64,000 nt of DNA from Methylococcus sp. Mc7 (GTDB taxonomy: Bacteria > Pseudomonadota > Gammaproteobacteria > Methylococcales > Methylococcaceae), in the NCBI RefSeq assembly GCF_019285515.1, contig NZ_CP079095.1:434001-498000 (forward strand), given 5' to 3'. The translations under genes and the position numbers were made by a program. The notes beneath the pieces are model-generated. The model made no database searches and had not been told where the DNA came from. It saw only the letters and a program-made list of their open reading frames with translations. Positions 1 to 10,025 of the stretch are shown piece after piece (position 1 is the first letter of the stretch; every line of letters starts with the position of its first letter).

Positions 1-524
<524 letters not shown>

Positions 525-664
525 TTAACCTTTAGTGTGTGCGGGAGTCTGATCGTTGTTATTGCCGGCCGCCAAAACGCTCTGCGGAAACTCGAAACGC
601 ATTTCGATTCCCGGGCTTTTTCGCTAGTATTTTACCGTTTGCTTTACTGAGGAGAACAGAAAAG

Positions 665-1222
665 GTGTTCAAGCGTTTTCATCCATCGATGCTTTTCCTG
701 TTAGTGTCATTGGCCGCGACCGCGGCGCAAGGCGGAAATTCGGACCCCTGGCTGCTGGTGGAGACCAAGCCCCACGTCCTGAAAGTGATGCAGGGCGACA
801 CGCCGCTGGAAGTGTTTACCAAGATCGCCATCGGACAGCACGGCGCCGGCGTCGAAAAGCGCCGCAACGACAACAAGACGCCGCTGGGCGAATACCGCAT
901 CGGCTGGATCAACGAAAACAGCAAGTTCCACCGCTTCTTCGGACTGACCTACCCGAATCCCGACATCGCCAAGCGCGGCTTCATCCGCGGCCTCATCGAC
1001 GAACACTTGGTGCGCCACATCCTCCGCGCCCATCTGGTGGAAGCGACTCCGCCGCAGGATACGCCGCTGGGCGGGCAGATCGGCATACACGGTGTCGGCG
1101 CAGGCAACCGGGAGGTGCACGAGATGTTCGACTGGACCCACGGCTGCGTCGCCCTGACCAATGAACAGATCGACCAGCTTACCCCCTGGGTCAGGAAAGG
1201 AACCCTGGTAGTCATCCGCTGA
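665..1222 (+). CDS. L,D-transpeptidase (YkuD/ErfK family)
   Basis: Periplasmic cell-wall enzyme of the YkuD fold, which forms 3-3 peptidoglycan cross-links or attaches proteins to peptidoglycan. The 185-residue product has a signal peptide (VFKRF followed by the hydrophobic stretch LFLLVSLAATAAQG) and ends in the YkuD catalytic signature: His142-Gly and then His159-Gly160-Cys161, with Cys161 as nucleophile. Threonine stands where Ser usually precedes the HGC triplet. I chose GTG at 665 because a GAGGAG ribosome site lies about ten bases upstream and the frame then begins directly with a signal peptide; the open frame extends upstream to 539 without a good site. An Lpp-like lipoprotein gene follows, which is a natural partner if this enzyme anchors a lipoprotein to the wall, but that link is inference. 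Confidence 0.88.
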   Translation: MFKRFHPSMLFLLVSLAATAAQGGNSDPWLLVETKPHVLKVMQGDTPLEVFTKIAIGQHGAGVEKRRNDNKTPLGEYRIGWINENSKFHRFFGLTYPNPDIAKRGFIRGLIDEHLVRHILRAHLVEATPPQDTPLGGQIGIHGVGAGNREVHEMFDWTHGCVALTNEQIDQLTPWVRKGTLVVIR

Positions 1223-1362
1223 CACGATCGAAAGACCTCGCAGAAACTCAAAAAACACTGGAAAGGCTTGCGATTTCGCGGCAAACTACGCCGCGGGATC
1301 ACTCCCTCCGGAATGGATACTTGTGTACTAAATTTCGTTCACCGCAAAAGAAGGAAAGCGAC

Positions 1363-1641
1363 ATGATGAAAGCAACCAAGTTCGCAGTGGTTCTGATGGC
1401 CGCCGGTCTGACCGTCGGGTGCGCTTCGAAGTCTGACATCACCAACCTGCAGACCCAGATCGACGGTCTGAAGGCTGAGCAGGCTTCCATCAAGAGCACG
1501 GCTGACGAGGCTCTTTCCGCTGCTCAGGCAGCTGAATCCAAGGCCGGTGCCGCAGAAGCCGCTGCTCGCCGTGCTGCAGCCGCAGCTGAAGAAACCAACA
1601 GCAAGCTGGACCGCATGTTCAAGAAGTCGATGATGAAATAA
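1363..1641 (+). CDS. Lpp/OprI-like murein lipoprotein
   Basis: Small outer-membrane lipoprotein of about 92 residues. The signal peptide MMKATKFAVVLMAAGLTVGC ends in an LTVGC lipobox. The mature part is a continuous alanine-rich heptad helix (repeats of AEAAARRAAAAAE type), as in the trimeric alanine-zipper lipoproteins Lpp and OprI, ending with lysines (MFKKSMMK). The C-terminal Lys needed for covalent wall attachment in E. coli Lpp is present. ATG codons at 1363 and 1366 follow an AAGGAAAG ribosome site. A TTG-initiated frame from 1321 is open but would bury the signal peptide. A strong intrinsic terminator follows directly, consistent with an abundant monocistronic message. Confidence 0.85.
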   Translation: MMKATKFAVVLMAAGLTVGCASKSDITNLQTQIDGLKAEQASIKSTADEALSAAQAAESKAGAAEAAARRAAAAAEETNSKLDRMFKKSMMK

Positions 1642-1672
1642 TCATCGATGTCCTGAAGACATACGCTCGAAT

Positions 1673-1704
1673 AAAACCCCGGCGGTATCCGCTGCCGGGG
1701 TTTT
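1673..1704. terminator. Bidirectional intrinsic terminator
   Basis: An 11-bp perfect stem, AAAACCCCGGC paired with GCCGGGGTTTT, around a 10-base loop, with A-run and T-run flanks on both sides. It lies between the convergent lipoprotein gene and rsmA and can serve both. Confidence 0.9.
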
Positions 1705-1754
1705 ATTATGCCCGCCGGAAATGCGGGCGGATGAGTCAAACTGGTACCTGCTTT

Positions 1755-2528
1755 TTACGGACTCAACTGTCGGCTCAAGCCGACATAGTCGTCCAGCGAC
1801 AATTCCTCGGCACGCGCACCGGGATCGATTCCGGCACGGGCCATCGCGGTTTCATCCAGTAATCCTTTGAGTGCGTTCCGCAGCGTCTTCCGGCGCTGGC
1901 CGAATGCCGCCGCGACCACCGCGGACACCCGCTTCACCCGGTCGGCGTCGGGCGGCCCGGCGTGCGGCACCAGCCGCACCACCGCCGATACCACCTTGGG
2001 CCGCGGGTAGAAGCACTCCGGCCCCACATCGAACAAATGCTGCGCCTCGCAATAGAGTGCGGCCATGACGCTCAGCCGCCCGTAGTTTCCGTCGCCGGGC
2101 CCCGCGCAGAGGCGATCCACCACCTCTTTCTGCAGCATGAAGTGCATGTCCTCGATCGCATCGAGCTGATCGAACAAACGGAACATCAGCGGGGTGGAGA
2201 TGTTGTAGGGCAGATTGCCCACGACCCGGAGCCTTGCATCCCGGGCGATGGTCCGAAGGTCGAACTTCAGGGCATCGCCTTCGTGAATCCGCAGCCGCTC
2301 GGCACCGGCAAACCGCTGTTTCAGCGCCGCGACCAGATCGCGGTCCAGTTCGATCACGTCCAGATACGCCCCGGACTGCAGCAGCTCGCGGGTCAAAACC
2401 CCTTCGCCGGGGCCGATTTCCACCAGCCGGTCCGATGGACCGGGGCCGATGGCGGCGACGATCTCGCGGATCACGCCGGGATCGCGCAGGAAGTTCTGGC
2501 CGAAACGCTTGCGCGGAACGTGCATCAT
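1755..2528 (-). CDS. rsmA: 16S rRNA (adenine1518/1519-N6)-dimethyltransferase
   Basis: KsgA/RsmA dimethylates two adjacent adenines in the 3' hairpin of 16S rRNA late in 30S assembly. The 257-residue product opens with RKRFGQNFLRD, the family hallmark, then the SAM-binding segment LVEIGPGEGVLTREL and the catalytic NLPYNIS motif (family NLPY) near residue 105. Length is normal. The gene is the last of a minus-strand cluster. Its start overlaps the pdxA stop (ATGATG over TGA), indicating translational coupling, and the pdxA-rsmA order is common in gammaproteobacteria. Confidence 0.96.
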   Translation of the reverse strand: MMHVPRKRFGQNFLRDPGVIREIVAAIGPGPSDRLVEIGPGEGVLTRELLQSGAYLDVIELDRDLVAALKQRFAGAERLRIHEGDALKFDLRTIARDARLRVVGNLPYNISTPLMFRLFDQLDAIEDMHFMLQKEVVDRLCAGPGDGNYGRLSVMAALYCEAQHLFDVGPECFYPRPKVVSAVVRLVPHAGPPDADRVKRVSAVVAAAFGQRRKTLRNALKGLLDETAMARAGIDPGARAEELSLDDYVGLSRQLSP

Positions 2529-3517
2529 GCCCGCACCGTCGACCGGACTTCGGCCATCTCCGCCGCGACCCGGACGGCCTCTTCCAGGCTGCCGGTGTCG
2601 ATCCGGCCGGTGCCGGCCAGGTCCAACGCCGTGCCGTGGTCCACCGAGGTGCGGATGATGGGGAGCCCCAGGGTGATGTTCACCGCCCGGCCGAATCCCG
2701 CATATTTCAGCACCGGCAGACCCTGGTCGTGATACATGGCCAGCACCGCGTCGGCGCGCTCGAGATTCCGGGGGAGAAACAGGGTGTCGGCCGGCAGCGG
2801 GCCGGTCAGGTCCATCCCCTCCTGCCGCAGCCGCGCGAGCACCGGCTCGATCACGGTGATTTCCTCGCCTCCCAGATGCCCGCCCTCGCCCGCATGCGGA
2901 TTGAGCCCGCAGACCAGGATACGCGGCCGGGGAAGACCGAAGCGGCGGACCAGATCGTCGTGGAGGACCCGCAGCGTCCGCGTCAGCCGCTCGACGGTGA
3001 TGGCCCGGCTCACCTCGGCCAGAGGCAGATGAGTGGTGGCCAGCGCAACCCGTAAACCTTCGGTCGCCAGCATCATCACGGGCCAGCCGCCGGTGATCTC
3101 CGCAATGAATTCCGTGTGGCCGGTGAAGGCGATGCCGGCATCGTTGATGACGGATTTCTGCACCGGGGCCGTGACGAGGGCGTCGTAACGCCCTGCCAGA
3201 CAGGCTCGCGCGCCTTCGGAGATGGTTTCGAGCACATAGGCGGCATTGGCCGGATCGAGCTTTCCGGGCGCGGTGCCCGGCCGCTGGCGGGTCGGCAGGA
3301 CGTGCAGCACGCCTCGTTCATGCGGCGGTACGGCGCCGCCGGACACAACCGGGCGCAGTTCGAGTGGGACGCCGAGCAGGCGCGCCCGGCTTTCCAGCAG
3401 CCCGGGATCGCCCAGCACCGTGATGCTGCAGCGAGCCGGGCGACCGGCCAGCAGCACGCACAGGTCCGGGCCGATGCCGGCCGGCTCTCCGCTGGTCAGC
3501 AGCAGACGGGGAGGCAT
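2525..3517 (-). CDS. pdxA: 4-hydroxythreonine-4-phosphate dehydrogenase
   Basis: Oxidises 4-phosphohydroxy-L-threonine in the deoxyxylulose-5-phosphate-dependent pyridoxal phosphate pathway. The 330-residue protein begins MPPRLLLTSGEPAGIGPDLC, the characteristic GEPAGIG start. Metal-binding histidines lie in the FTGHTEFI and AMYHDQGLPVLK segments, and GLNPHAGEGG is conserved. The reading frame is open far upstream, but that part overlaps surA in another frame, so ATG at 3517 (with a GGAG-like site), 13 bases after the surA stop, is the sensible start. It sits between surA and rsmA, the classical surA-pdxA-rsmA arrangement. Confidence 0.95.
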   Translation of the reverse strand: MPPRLLLTSGEPAGIGPDLCVLLAGRPARCSITVLGDPGLLESRARLLGVPLELRPVVSGGAVPPHERGVLHVLPTRQRPGTAPGKLDPANAAYVLETISEGARACLAGRYDALVTAPVQKSVINDAGIAFTGHTEFIAEITGGWPVMMLATEGLRVALATTHLPLAEVSRAITVERLTRTLRVLHDDLVRRFGLPRPRILVCGLNPHAGEGGHLGGEEITVIEPVLARLRQEGMDLTGPLPADTLFLPRNLERADAVLAMYHDQGLPVLKYAGFGRAVNITLGLPIIRTSVDHGTALDLAGTGRIDTGSLEEAVRVAAEMAEVRSTVRA

Positions 3518-3530
3518 GGGAGACGCCGGC

Positions 3531-4895
3531 TCAGCGCATGAAGGTTTCGGGCGAATCTTCGTCGGACGGCGCATCGTCGCCCGGAGATGCCGGTGCCTCA
3601 TCGAGGCGGATTTCCACGTAAGCCTCGTCGCGGATCTTCCGCAGCCAAAGTTCCGTTTCCTCGTCCACCTTGCGCTTGAACAGCTCCTCACGCGCCCGGT
3701 TTTTCAGCACTTCATTGGTGTCGCTCGATTCCTGCCGCTCCAGCACCTGGATCAGATGCCAGCCGAACTGGGTCTGGACCGGATCGCTGAGCTGGTTTTC
3801 GTCCAGCGCGTTCATCGCCTCCTCGAACGGCGGCACCAGGGCGCCCGGCTTGACCCAGCCCAGATCCCCGCCCTTGATCGCCGAACCCTTGTCGTCGGAA
3901 TGGCCGCGCGCCAGCTCGGCGAAGTCGTCGCCGTTTTCGATCCGGGTCTTCAGGGCCAGCAGCTTGTTCCTGGCATCCTCGTCGGACTGCACTTCGTTCG
4001 GCTTGATCAGGATGTGCCGGACGTGGGTCTTGGTCAGCTTGGCCTCGCCCACGCCTCGCATCGCCATCATTTTTACGATGTGATAACCGCCGGGGCTGCG
4101 GATGGGATCGCTCACCTCGCCGTCCTTCATCCCGCCCACCACCTCGGCAATATGGCTGGGAATCTCGCTGAGCTTGCGCCAACCGAGATCACCGCCTTCC
4201 AGCGCCTGCGGATCGTCCGAGTAGCGGATCGACGCATCCTTGAAATCGAGACCGGCCTTCAATTCCTTCACGACCTTGTCGGCCCGTTCCCTGGCCTTCT
4301 TCACTTCGTCCGGCGCGGCCTCGCGCGGGGTGGCGATGAGAATGTGGCCCAGCCGGTATTCCCGGTCCGCGACCGCCCCGGAACCGCCCTGGACCTCCAG
4401 ATAGTGCTCGACCTCCCGGTCGCTGATCTTGATCTGGTTGTTGACCTGGCTGGCGCGGAGCCGGCCCATGGCGATTTCGCCCCGCACCTGTTCCAGGAAA
4501 TCGCCGTAGTCGAGCCCTTCCTGGGCGAGCGACCGTCGGAATTGATCGGGCGTGAGGTTGTTGCGCTGGGCGATCTGGCTCACGGCCATGCGCAAGGTGT
4601 CGTCGTCCACCTGGATGCCCATCTTTTCGGCCATCTGGAGCTGGATTTTGTCGACGACCATGCGCTCGAGCACCTGCCTGACCAGGATCGAATCGGGTGG
4701 CAACGAAGCGCGGCTGGCGCGAAGGCTGCGCTTGATCTCGTCGACCTTGCGGACCAGTTCGCTCTCCAGGATGACGCCATCGTCCACCACGGCCACGATG
4801 CGGTCGACGGCCGCATCCGCGGTCGCCCAGCAAGCCACGGCGAACAGGGCGAGGAAGGCCAGACGGACCAGCTTCTTGAAACTAGAAATCATCAT
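3531..4895 (-). CDS. surA: Periplasmic chaperone and peptidyl-prolyl isomerase SurA
   Basis: Chaperone that escorts outer-membrane proteins through the periplasm to the BAM complex; LptD is a known client in E. coli. The 454-residue product has a signal peptide (hydrophobic run LVRLAFLALFAVACWATADA), an N-terminal SurA domain beginning with the conserved phrase VDRIVAVVDDGVILESEL, and two parvulin PPIase domains at roughly residues 175-275 and 285-385 (each with a DLGW motif and a GxHIV or GWHLI ending). The C-terminus is acidic. It overlaps the end of lptD by 14 bases, so both probably share one transcript. Confidence 0.95.
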   Translation of the reverse strand: MMISSFKKLVRLAFLALFAVACWATADAAVDRIVAVVDDGVILESELVRKVDEIKRSLRASRASLPPDSILVRQVLERMVVDKIQLQMAEKMGIQVDDDTLRMAVSQIAQRNNLTPDQFRRSLAQEGLDYGDFLEQVRGEIAMGRLRASQVNNQIKISDREVEHYLEVQGGSGAVADREYRLGHILIATPREAAPDEVKKARERADKVVKELKAGLDFKDASIRYSDDPQALEGGDLGWRKLSEIPSHIAEVVGGMKDGEVSDPIRSPGGYHIVKMMAMRGVGEAKLTKTHVRHILIKPNEVQSDEDARNKLLALKTRIENGDDFAELARGHSDDKGSAIKGGDLGWVKPGALVPPFEEAMNALDENQLSDPVQTQFGWHLIQVLERQESSDTNEVLKNRAREELFKRKVDEETELWLRKIRDEAYVEIRLDEAPASPGDDAPSDEDSPETFMR

Positions 4896-7800
4896 TCGGC
4901 ATCCGGTAACCCGTAAGGGATCGATACAGGAACCTGTCGACCTGATCGCCGAGCCGGGTCAGGCCTTTGAGTTCGAGCTGGACGAAAAAGGCGGTGTTGG
5001 ACGTGCTGTCGTTAAAGTTATTCTGATTGACACCGTTCAGGTATTCGCGCCCGATCACGGTGAAACGCCAGCAGCAGGTTTCATGCTCCAGACCGACGAA
5101 GCTCTCCAGCGTTCTGTTGTAGAGCAGCGAATACTGCCAGCGCCCGATGAAATGCCAGTCCTTGAAGAACGGAATGCGGAACGACACGTCGGTATTGTTC
5201 AGTGCGCTGGAGAGCTGGTCGGCCTGGTTGGGGATGGGTTGGCGGTAGCGGTAGCTCAGATTGAGCAGATTGTTCTGGCGGTCGTTGTACTGCAGCCCGG
5301 CGGCGCCGCGTTCGATGCGGCCGCTGTCCGGCGACACCTGCCCTTCCGCTCCGATCGACCAGTTTTCCGTCACCCTGGCGTCCACCTGGCTGACGACGTT
5401 GGCGAAACTCTGGTTGTAGGTATCGTAGGTCGTCTGGCCCTGGTCGGTGCCCAGGTCGATGCCCAGGGGATTGGTGCCGTAGGGGTTCACCAGGGTCACG
5501 GACGGATCGTTGATGAAGAACACCTTCCCCAGGCTGGCTTTGAACCGTTCCAAGCCGCTGTCGTGGTCGATGAAACGGGAAGTCAGGCCGACGGTCACCT
5601 GATTCATGTCCGCCAGACGGTCGGCACCCGCGAAACGGTTGGTGCGGAACAACTGGTAGTACGTGAAGTCGTAGTAGTTGCTGTCGAAGATCGGATAGTC
5701 GTTCTGGTTGATCTTCGGCACATAGGTATAGAACACGCGGGGTTCCAGCGTCTGCCGCAGCGAGGCGGATCCCAGCTCGAAATCCCGGTCGAAAACCAGG
5801 CCGCTGTCCACCGAAAAGATGGGAGCGACGCGATTCAGGCTGCTGTCGGTCCCCGCCGCCTGGTCCTGGAGCATATAGGTCGTGTTCTGCAAAGCCACGC
5901 TGGGAATGACGAAACTGCCGGGGGACTGGATGGGATAGGAAATCTGCGGCCGGACGTTCAGACGCTGGCCTTTGACGTTGCTGCCGCCATGGTCGAAGTT
6001 CACGACCTCCGCGTTGGTCTGGAAGCGGAACCCTGAATCGCCGATCTGCGCACCGTAATTCCCCCTGAGGCTCGGCAGGCGGTAATAAGGGGTCTGCTCC
6101 GGCGGAATCGACGGATCGACGTTCTGGTAATAGTCGGTCAGCAGCCTGACCGAACCGTTCGAATACATATAGTCCGCATACGCCTGGCTCTGGATGAAGG
6201 TGTTGGAGTTAAGGCCGAGGTTGTTGTTCACCTGATTGAGATAGAGAGGATCGGAAACGTAGTTCAGGTCGACCAGCGTGAACAGGTTTTCGGTCCACCG
6301 CCCCATGGCATCGAAGCCAGCCTGCCCCCGAGTCTGTTTCTCTTGAGTGTCCTCCGGCATGATCTCCCCCAGCAGGCGAATCCGCTGGTGTTCGGTCAGC
6401 CAGCGGAAATCGCCGCCAAACAAAGGCCCGCGGTTCGTCATCTCCCGTGCCGTCACCGTCAGATCATAATCGGGCGCCAGGTTGAAATAGTATGGAACGG
6501 TGAGATTGTAGCCGTTGGTTCCCGACCAACCCGGCGTCGGCGACAGGAATCCGGATTGCCGCCGGTCGTCCACCGGGAAATCCATATAGGGAGTGTAGAA
6601 CATCGGCACCCCCTTGAACTCCATCCAGGCATGGGTGGCTTCCCCTCGTCCGGTTTCCTTGTCGATCGCGACCTCGTCGGCATGCAGCATCCAGTCCGTA
6701 TTCCCCGGCGGGCAGGTGGTGTAGGTGGCGGTTTCGTAGCGCGAACGGGTATCGCTGTCCATGTGCGCGACCCGGGCGACGCCGCGCGACGGCATGGTCT
6801 CGACGATGAACTGGCTATTACGCAGTACGCCCTTGTCGTCCTCCATCCGCAGGAACGCGGTGTCGCTCGAAAAGGCCAGGCCTTTTTCGCGGTAGAACAC
6901 GCTGCCGCGGGCATTCACCGTGTCGGCTTCGGTGTTGAGGCTCAGGAAATCGCCCTTCACGTGCTGATCGTAACGCGTCACCTCGGCGCTGCCGGTGAAG
7001 GTCGCGACCTCCTGATCGTCCATTTCGCCGTAATCCCCGTGGACTTCCACCGGCGCCCGTTTGCGGGCGAGCCGGTCTTTCGAGGTGAGGAGGAAATCCT
7101 TGGCCGCATCGGACTCGCGCTTTCCGCGGGCGCAGGTTCCCGCCCACGGATTACCCGGCATCATGCCGAGCAGGCGGTCGAAGCGCTGTTCATCGTATTC
7201 CGTGATCGTCGTCGCCTGGGCCCAGTCCTCGGGGGGCTCGCCGGCGGCGCCGACCGGCCGCGCCACCCCTCGGGGGTCCGGCCCCACCAGGTTGCAGTCC
7301 CAGCTCCTGCTCTCCTTCTGCGGTCGGCAGGTCCAGCCGGTCGGCGCGCTCGGAGCATGGGCGGCGACGGGCTGGGGCAAGGCCGCCTCCTGCCGCACCG
7401 ACACGGTTCCCGAGGGGACGAAGCGCGAGGCGGCCAGCGGCGTTTCCGGCCGGGGCGCCCTGGCGGGGGACGGCGCTTCCGGCTCGCCGGCCGCCACCTC
7501 GGGTACCGCCTTTTCCGTCTCCGCCGACTCGCCTTCCTCATCCTCCTCTGCGTCGGCGGGCCTGGCCGCCATCCCGGCTGGCGGTGCGGGCTCGGCGGGG
7601 CGAACCGGAGGCGGCACCGGCCTGGGCTCGGATTTGGCCACCGGCGCCATTTCGGCCGGCGGGGACGGAGGAGCCGTGGCGGGCGCGGCACGGCGCGACT
7701 CCGGCAAAGCCGCCTCCCTCGGCGCTATCGGCCGGGCAGGCGGGGCCTTCGGCCCGGGCTCTGCCGGCGTTTCCGCACCGCCGTCCTTTCTCTTGGCCAC

Positions 7801-7977
7801 GCACTCCCACTGCTTGTCGTCGACACTGCGTTCGCAGTTCCAGTTGCCCACCGCGACAGCCGGTTGATGCCAGGTCGCGGCCAGCGCCATGAATACCGCG
7901 GTCCGCAGCGGGACGGAAGCATGGCCAGCAGCGGGCGAAGCATCCGCATTCGAAGAAGCCGGTCCAGGCCCGCGCAC
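4882..7977 (-). CDS. lptD: LPS-assembly protein LptD, with long Pro/Ala-rich N-terminal insert
   Basis: Outer-membrane beta-barrel that inserts lipopolysaccharide into the outer leaflet. The OstA-like jellyroll lies around positions 7090-6600 and the large LptD barrel domain fills the rest. A consecutive Cys pair (HETCCWRF, near 5070) corresponds to the C-terminal cysteines that form the essential interdomain disulfides. Unusual: between the signal peptide (VFMALAATWHQPAVAVG) and the jellyroll lie about 180 residues rich in Pro, Ala and Glu, flanked by two copies of a WxC-x8-WxC motif. The start is uncertain. The frame is open to ATG 8142, but that is far upstream of the signal peptide and leaves no room for a promoter before the divergent gene. 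GTG 7977 is a compromise; TTG 7983 and ATG 7890 are alternatives. Confidence 0.9.
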   Translation of the reverse strand: MRGPGPASSNADASPAAGHASVPLRTAVFMALAATWHQPAVAVGNWNCERSVDDKQWECVAKRKDGGAETPAEPGPKAPPARPIAPREAALPESRRAAPATAPPSPPAEMAPVAKSEPRPVPPPVRPAEPAPPAGMAARPADAEEDEEGESAETEKAVPEVAAGEPEAPSPARAPRPETPLAASRFVPSGTVSVRQEAALPQPVAAHAPSAPTGWTCRPQKESRSWDCNLVGPDPRGVARPVGAAGEPPEDWAQATTITEYDEQRFDRLLGMMPGNPWAGTCARGKRESDAAKDFLLTSKDRLARKRAPVEVHGDYGEMDDQEVATFTGSAEVTRYDQHVKGDFLSLNTEADTVNARGSVFYREKGLAFSSDTAFLRMEDDKGVLRNSQFIVETMPSRGVARVAHMDSDTRSRYETATYTTCPPGNTDWMLHADEVAIDKETGRGEATHAWMEFKGVPMFYTPYMDFPVDDRRQSGFLSPTPGWSGTNGYNLTVPYYFNLAPDYDLTVTAREMTNRGPLFGGDFRWLTEHQRIRLLGEIMPEDTQEKQTRGQAGFDAMGRWTENLFTLVDLNYVSDPLYLNQVNNNLGLNSNTFIQSQAYADYMYSNGSVRLLTDYYQNVDPSIPPEQTPYYRLPSLRGNYGAQIGDSGFRFQTNAEVVNFDHGGSNVKGQRLNVRPQISYPIQSPGSFVIPSVALQNTTYMLQDQAAGTDSSLNRVAPIFSVDSGLVFDRDFELGSASLRQTLEPRVFYTYVPKINQNDYPIFDSNYYDFTYYQLFRTNRFAGADRLADMNQVTVGLTSRFIDHDSGLERFKASLGKVFFINDPSVTLVNPYGTNPLGIDLGTDQGQTTYDTYNQSFANVVSQVDARVTENWSIGAEGQVSPDSGRIERGAAGLQYNDRQNNLLNLSYRYRQPIPNQADQLSSALNNTDVSFRIPFFKDWHFIGRWQYSLLYNRTLESFVGLEHETCCWRFTVIGREYLNGVNQNNFNDSTSNTAFFVQLELKGLTRLGDQVDRFLYRSLTGYRMPNDDF

Positions 7978-8188
7978 GATCAAACCGGCACCCCCGCGAC
8001 GGAGCCGGACCAGAGAGCCTGAACGGCGAGGGAAAACCACCGGGTCATCGATGCGGAAATGGCATGGGGAAAGTGGTCCAGGAAATGCTTGTACCCAGCT
8101 CGATAGAACGGACAGCCATGCGACGCGCAAATCCTCTATCATTAAGAACCATGGAAAATCGGATCATTGTAACCCAAGGTTTGCACTT

Positions 8189-9217
8189 TTGATTAACTCC
8201 CCCGGCATCACCGCCGACAACCGCTTCGAAGCGCTTCTGCGCTGGCTTCCGGCCGTCCTGGGACGCGATCCCGACGACATCCGCCCGGTCTCCGGAGACG
8301 CCAGTTTTCGCCGTTATTTCCGGATCCGGACGGGCGACACCAGCCATATCGCGATGGACGCCCCGCCGGCCAAGGAAAAGCTGCGGCCCTTCGTTCATGC
8401 CGCCGGGCTGATGGAAAAAGCCGGGGTGCACGTTCCCCACATCTTCGCCGCCGACGAAGAGCGGGGCTTCCTGCTGATGTCCGATTTCGGCGACATGAGC
8501 TACCTGCAGCAACTGGCAACGGGAGACGCCGACGCCCTGTACGCCGATGCGCTGGAAACGCTGGCACGGATGCAACTCGGGATCGACGCCGCCGGCTGCG
8601 GCCTGCCCGCCTACGATGAAGCCCTGCTGCTGCGGGAACTGGAACTTTTCCGCGCATGGTTCCTCGAGGGACTGCTGGGACTGGAACTGAGCACGGCGGA
8701 GGAAGCGCTTTACCGGCGGCTCTCCCTGAATCTCGCCGAATCGGCCCTGCAGCAGCCTGCCGTCGTCGTCCATCGCGACTTCCATTCCCGCAATCTCATG
8801 GTCACCGGCGAACGCAATCCCGGCGTGCTCGACTTCCAGGACGCCGTCGTGGGCCCCATCACCTACGATCTGGTCTCCCTGCTACGGGACTGCTACATCG
8901 CCTGGCCCGAGGCCCGCGTCAAGCGCTGGATGGACGATTACCGCCACCGCCTCGCCGACAGCGGACCGCGCGCCGCGGCCGACAGCGAAACCTTCCAGCG
9001 TTGGTTCGACTTCATGGGCCTGCAGCGCCATCTCAAGGCCGTCGGCATCTTCGCCCGGCTCCATCTGCGCGACGGCAAGGATGGCTACCTGCCGGACATT
9101 CCCCGGACCCTGCGCTACATCCTGGAGGTCACCGGCAGATATCCGGAATTGGCGGAATTCCGCCGTTTCCTCGACCTGCGCGTCCGTCCGGTCCTGAACG
9201 AGGCCGCCGCCGCGTGA
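8189..9217 (+). CDS. amgK: N-acetylmuramate/N-acetylglucosamine anomeric kinase AmgK
   Basis: Phosphorylates the anomeric hydroxyl of MurNAc or GlcNAc released during cell-wall turnover. The 342-residue protein has the aminoglycoside-phosphotransferase fold: an early SGDASFRRYFRI segment, the catalytic loop VVHRDFHSRNLMV and the metal-binding segment LDFQDAVVGP. I place the start at TTG 8189, nine bases after AAGG and just before the conserved N-terminal FEALLRWL helix; the frame is open upstream but runs into lptD. It overlaps the next gene, murU, by four bases (GTGA). The amgK-murU pair defines the recycling route that bypasses de novo UDP-MurNAc synthesis and can confer fosfomycin tolerance in Pseudomonas. 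Confidence 0.9.
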   Translation: MINSPGITADNRFEALLRWLPAVLGRDPDDIRPVSGDASFRRYFRIRTGDTSHIAMDAPPAKEKLRPFVHAAGLMEKAGVHVPHIFAADEERGFLLMSDFGDMSYLQQLATGDADALYADALETLARMQLGIDAAGCGLPAYDEALLLRELELFRAWFLEGLLGLELSTAEEALYRRLSLNLAESALQQPAVVVHRDFHSRNLMVTGERNPGVLDFQDAVVGPITYDLVSLLRDCYIAWPEARVKRWMDDYRHRLADSGPRAAADSETFQRWFDFMGLQRHLKAVGIFARLHLRDGKDGYLPDIPRTLRYILEVTGRYPELAEFRRFLDLRVRPVLNEAAAA

Positions 9218-9900
9218 AAGCCATGATCCTCGCGGCGGGCCGGGGCGAGCGCCTGCGTCCGCTGACCGACCATACTCCGAAGCCCCTTCTGCCCGCAGGC
9301 GGCCGCCCGCTGATCGAACACACATTGAAGGCGCTGGTGGGCGCGGGATTCGCGGACATCGTCATCAACCTCGCCCATCTCGGCCGGCAGATCCGCGAAC
9401 GGCTGGGCGACGGCGGACGCTTCGGCGCCCGCATCCGGTATTCCGACGAAGGCGACCACGCGCTCGAAACCGCCGGCGGCATCCGCCAGGCCCTGGACCT
9501 GCTCGGCCCGGAGCCGTTCGTCGTCGTCAACGGCGACATCGGCACGGACTACGATTTCTCCCGCCTGCGCCGCGAACCGGCCGGCGATGCCCATCTCGTG
9601 CTCGCGCCCAACCCTCCTCATCATCCGCAAGGCGACTTCCGCCTCGACGGCGGCAGGCTGACGCCGCCCGGCGACGGCGCCCAGACCTGCACATTCGCCG
9701 GGATCGGTCTGTACCGGGCTGAACTGTTCGCATCGCTCCCGCCGGGACGGGCGCCTCTGGCGCCGCTGCTCCGGCAGGCCATGGCCGCCGGCCGTGTCAG
9801 TGGCGAACTGCACTCGGGCTTCTGGCTGGACATCGGTACGGCGGAGCGGCTCGGGGCTTACGACCGCTGGCTCCGCGCCCGTGAACGGCGACCCACATAG
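9214..9900 (+). CDS. murU: N-acetylmuramate alpha-1-phosphate uridylyltransferase MurU
   Basis: Converts MurNAc 1-phosphate and UTP to UDP-MurNAc in the peptidoglycan recycling pathway, directly downstream of the AmgK step. The 228-residue product is a compact sugar nucleotidyltransferase: glycine-rich nucleotide loop [13 protein letters not shown] near residue 6, the sugar-phosphate Lys in PKPLLPAGG, and the metal-binding NGDIGTDYD. Its start, GTG 9214, overlaps the amgK stop. It is shorter than hexose-phosphate uridylyltransferases, as expected for MurU, and lacks the left-handed beta-helix of GlmU. Confidence 0.9.
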   Translation: MKAMILAAGRGERLRPLTDHTPKPLLPAGGRPLIEHTLKALVGAGFADIVINLAHLGRQIRERLGDGGRFGARIRYSDEGDHALETAGGIRQALDLLGPEPFVVVNGDIGTDYDFSRLRREPAGDAHLVLAPNPPHHPQGDFRLDGGRLTPPGDGAQTCTFAGIGLYRAELFASLPPGRAPLAPLLRQAMAAGRVSGELHSGFWLDIGTAERLGAYDRWLRARERRPT

Positions 9901-10025
9901 CCCGTGGGGGCCGTTTGACATGCGCCGCCCCGGCCGGTAACGTTGGACATTTTTTCCGGATTCCGGCTCAGCTCGCGAATGCCGGTCCCGATTCGAGGCA
10001 CAACTCCCCCACCCAGGCCCCCAGG

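Noticed and set aside
3246-4916. Plus-strand open frame opposite surA
   Set aside because: Shadow frame; SurA with signal peptide and two parvulin domains is on the minus strand.
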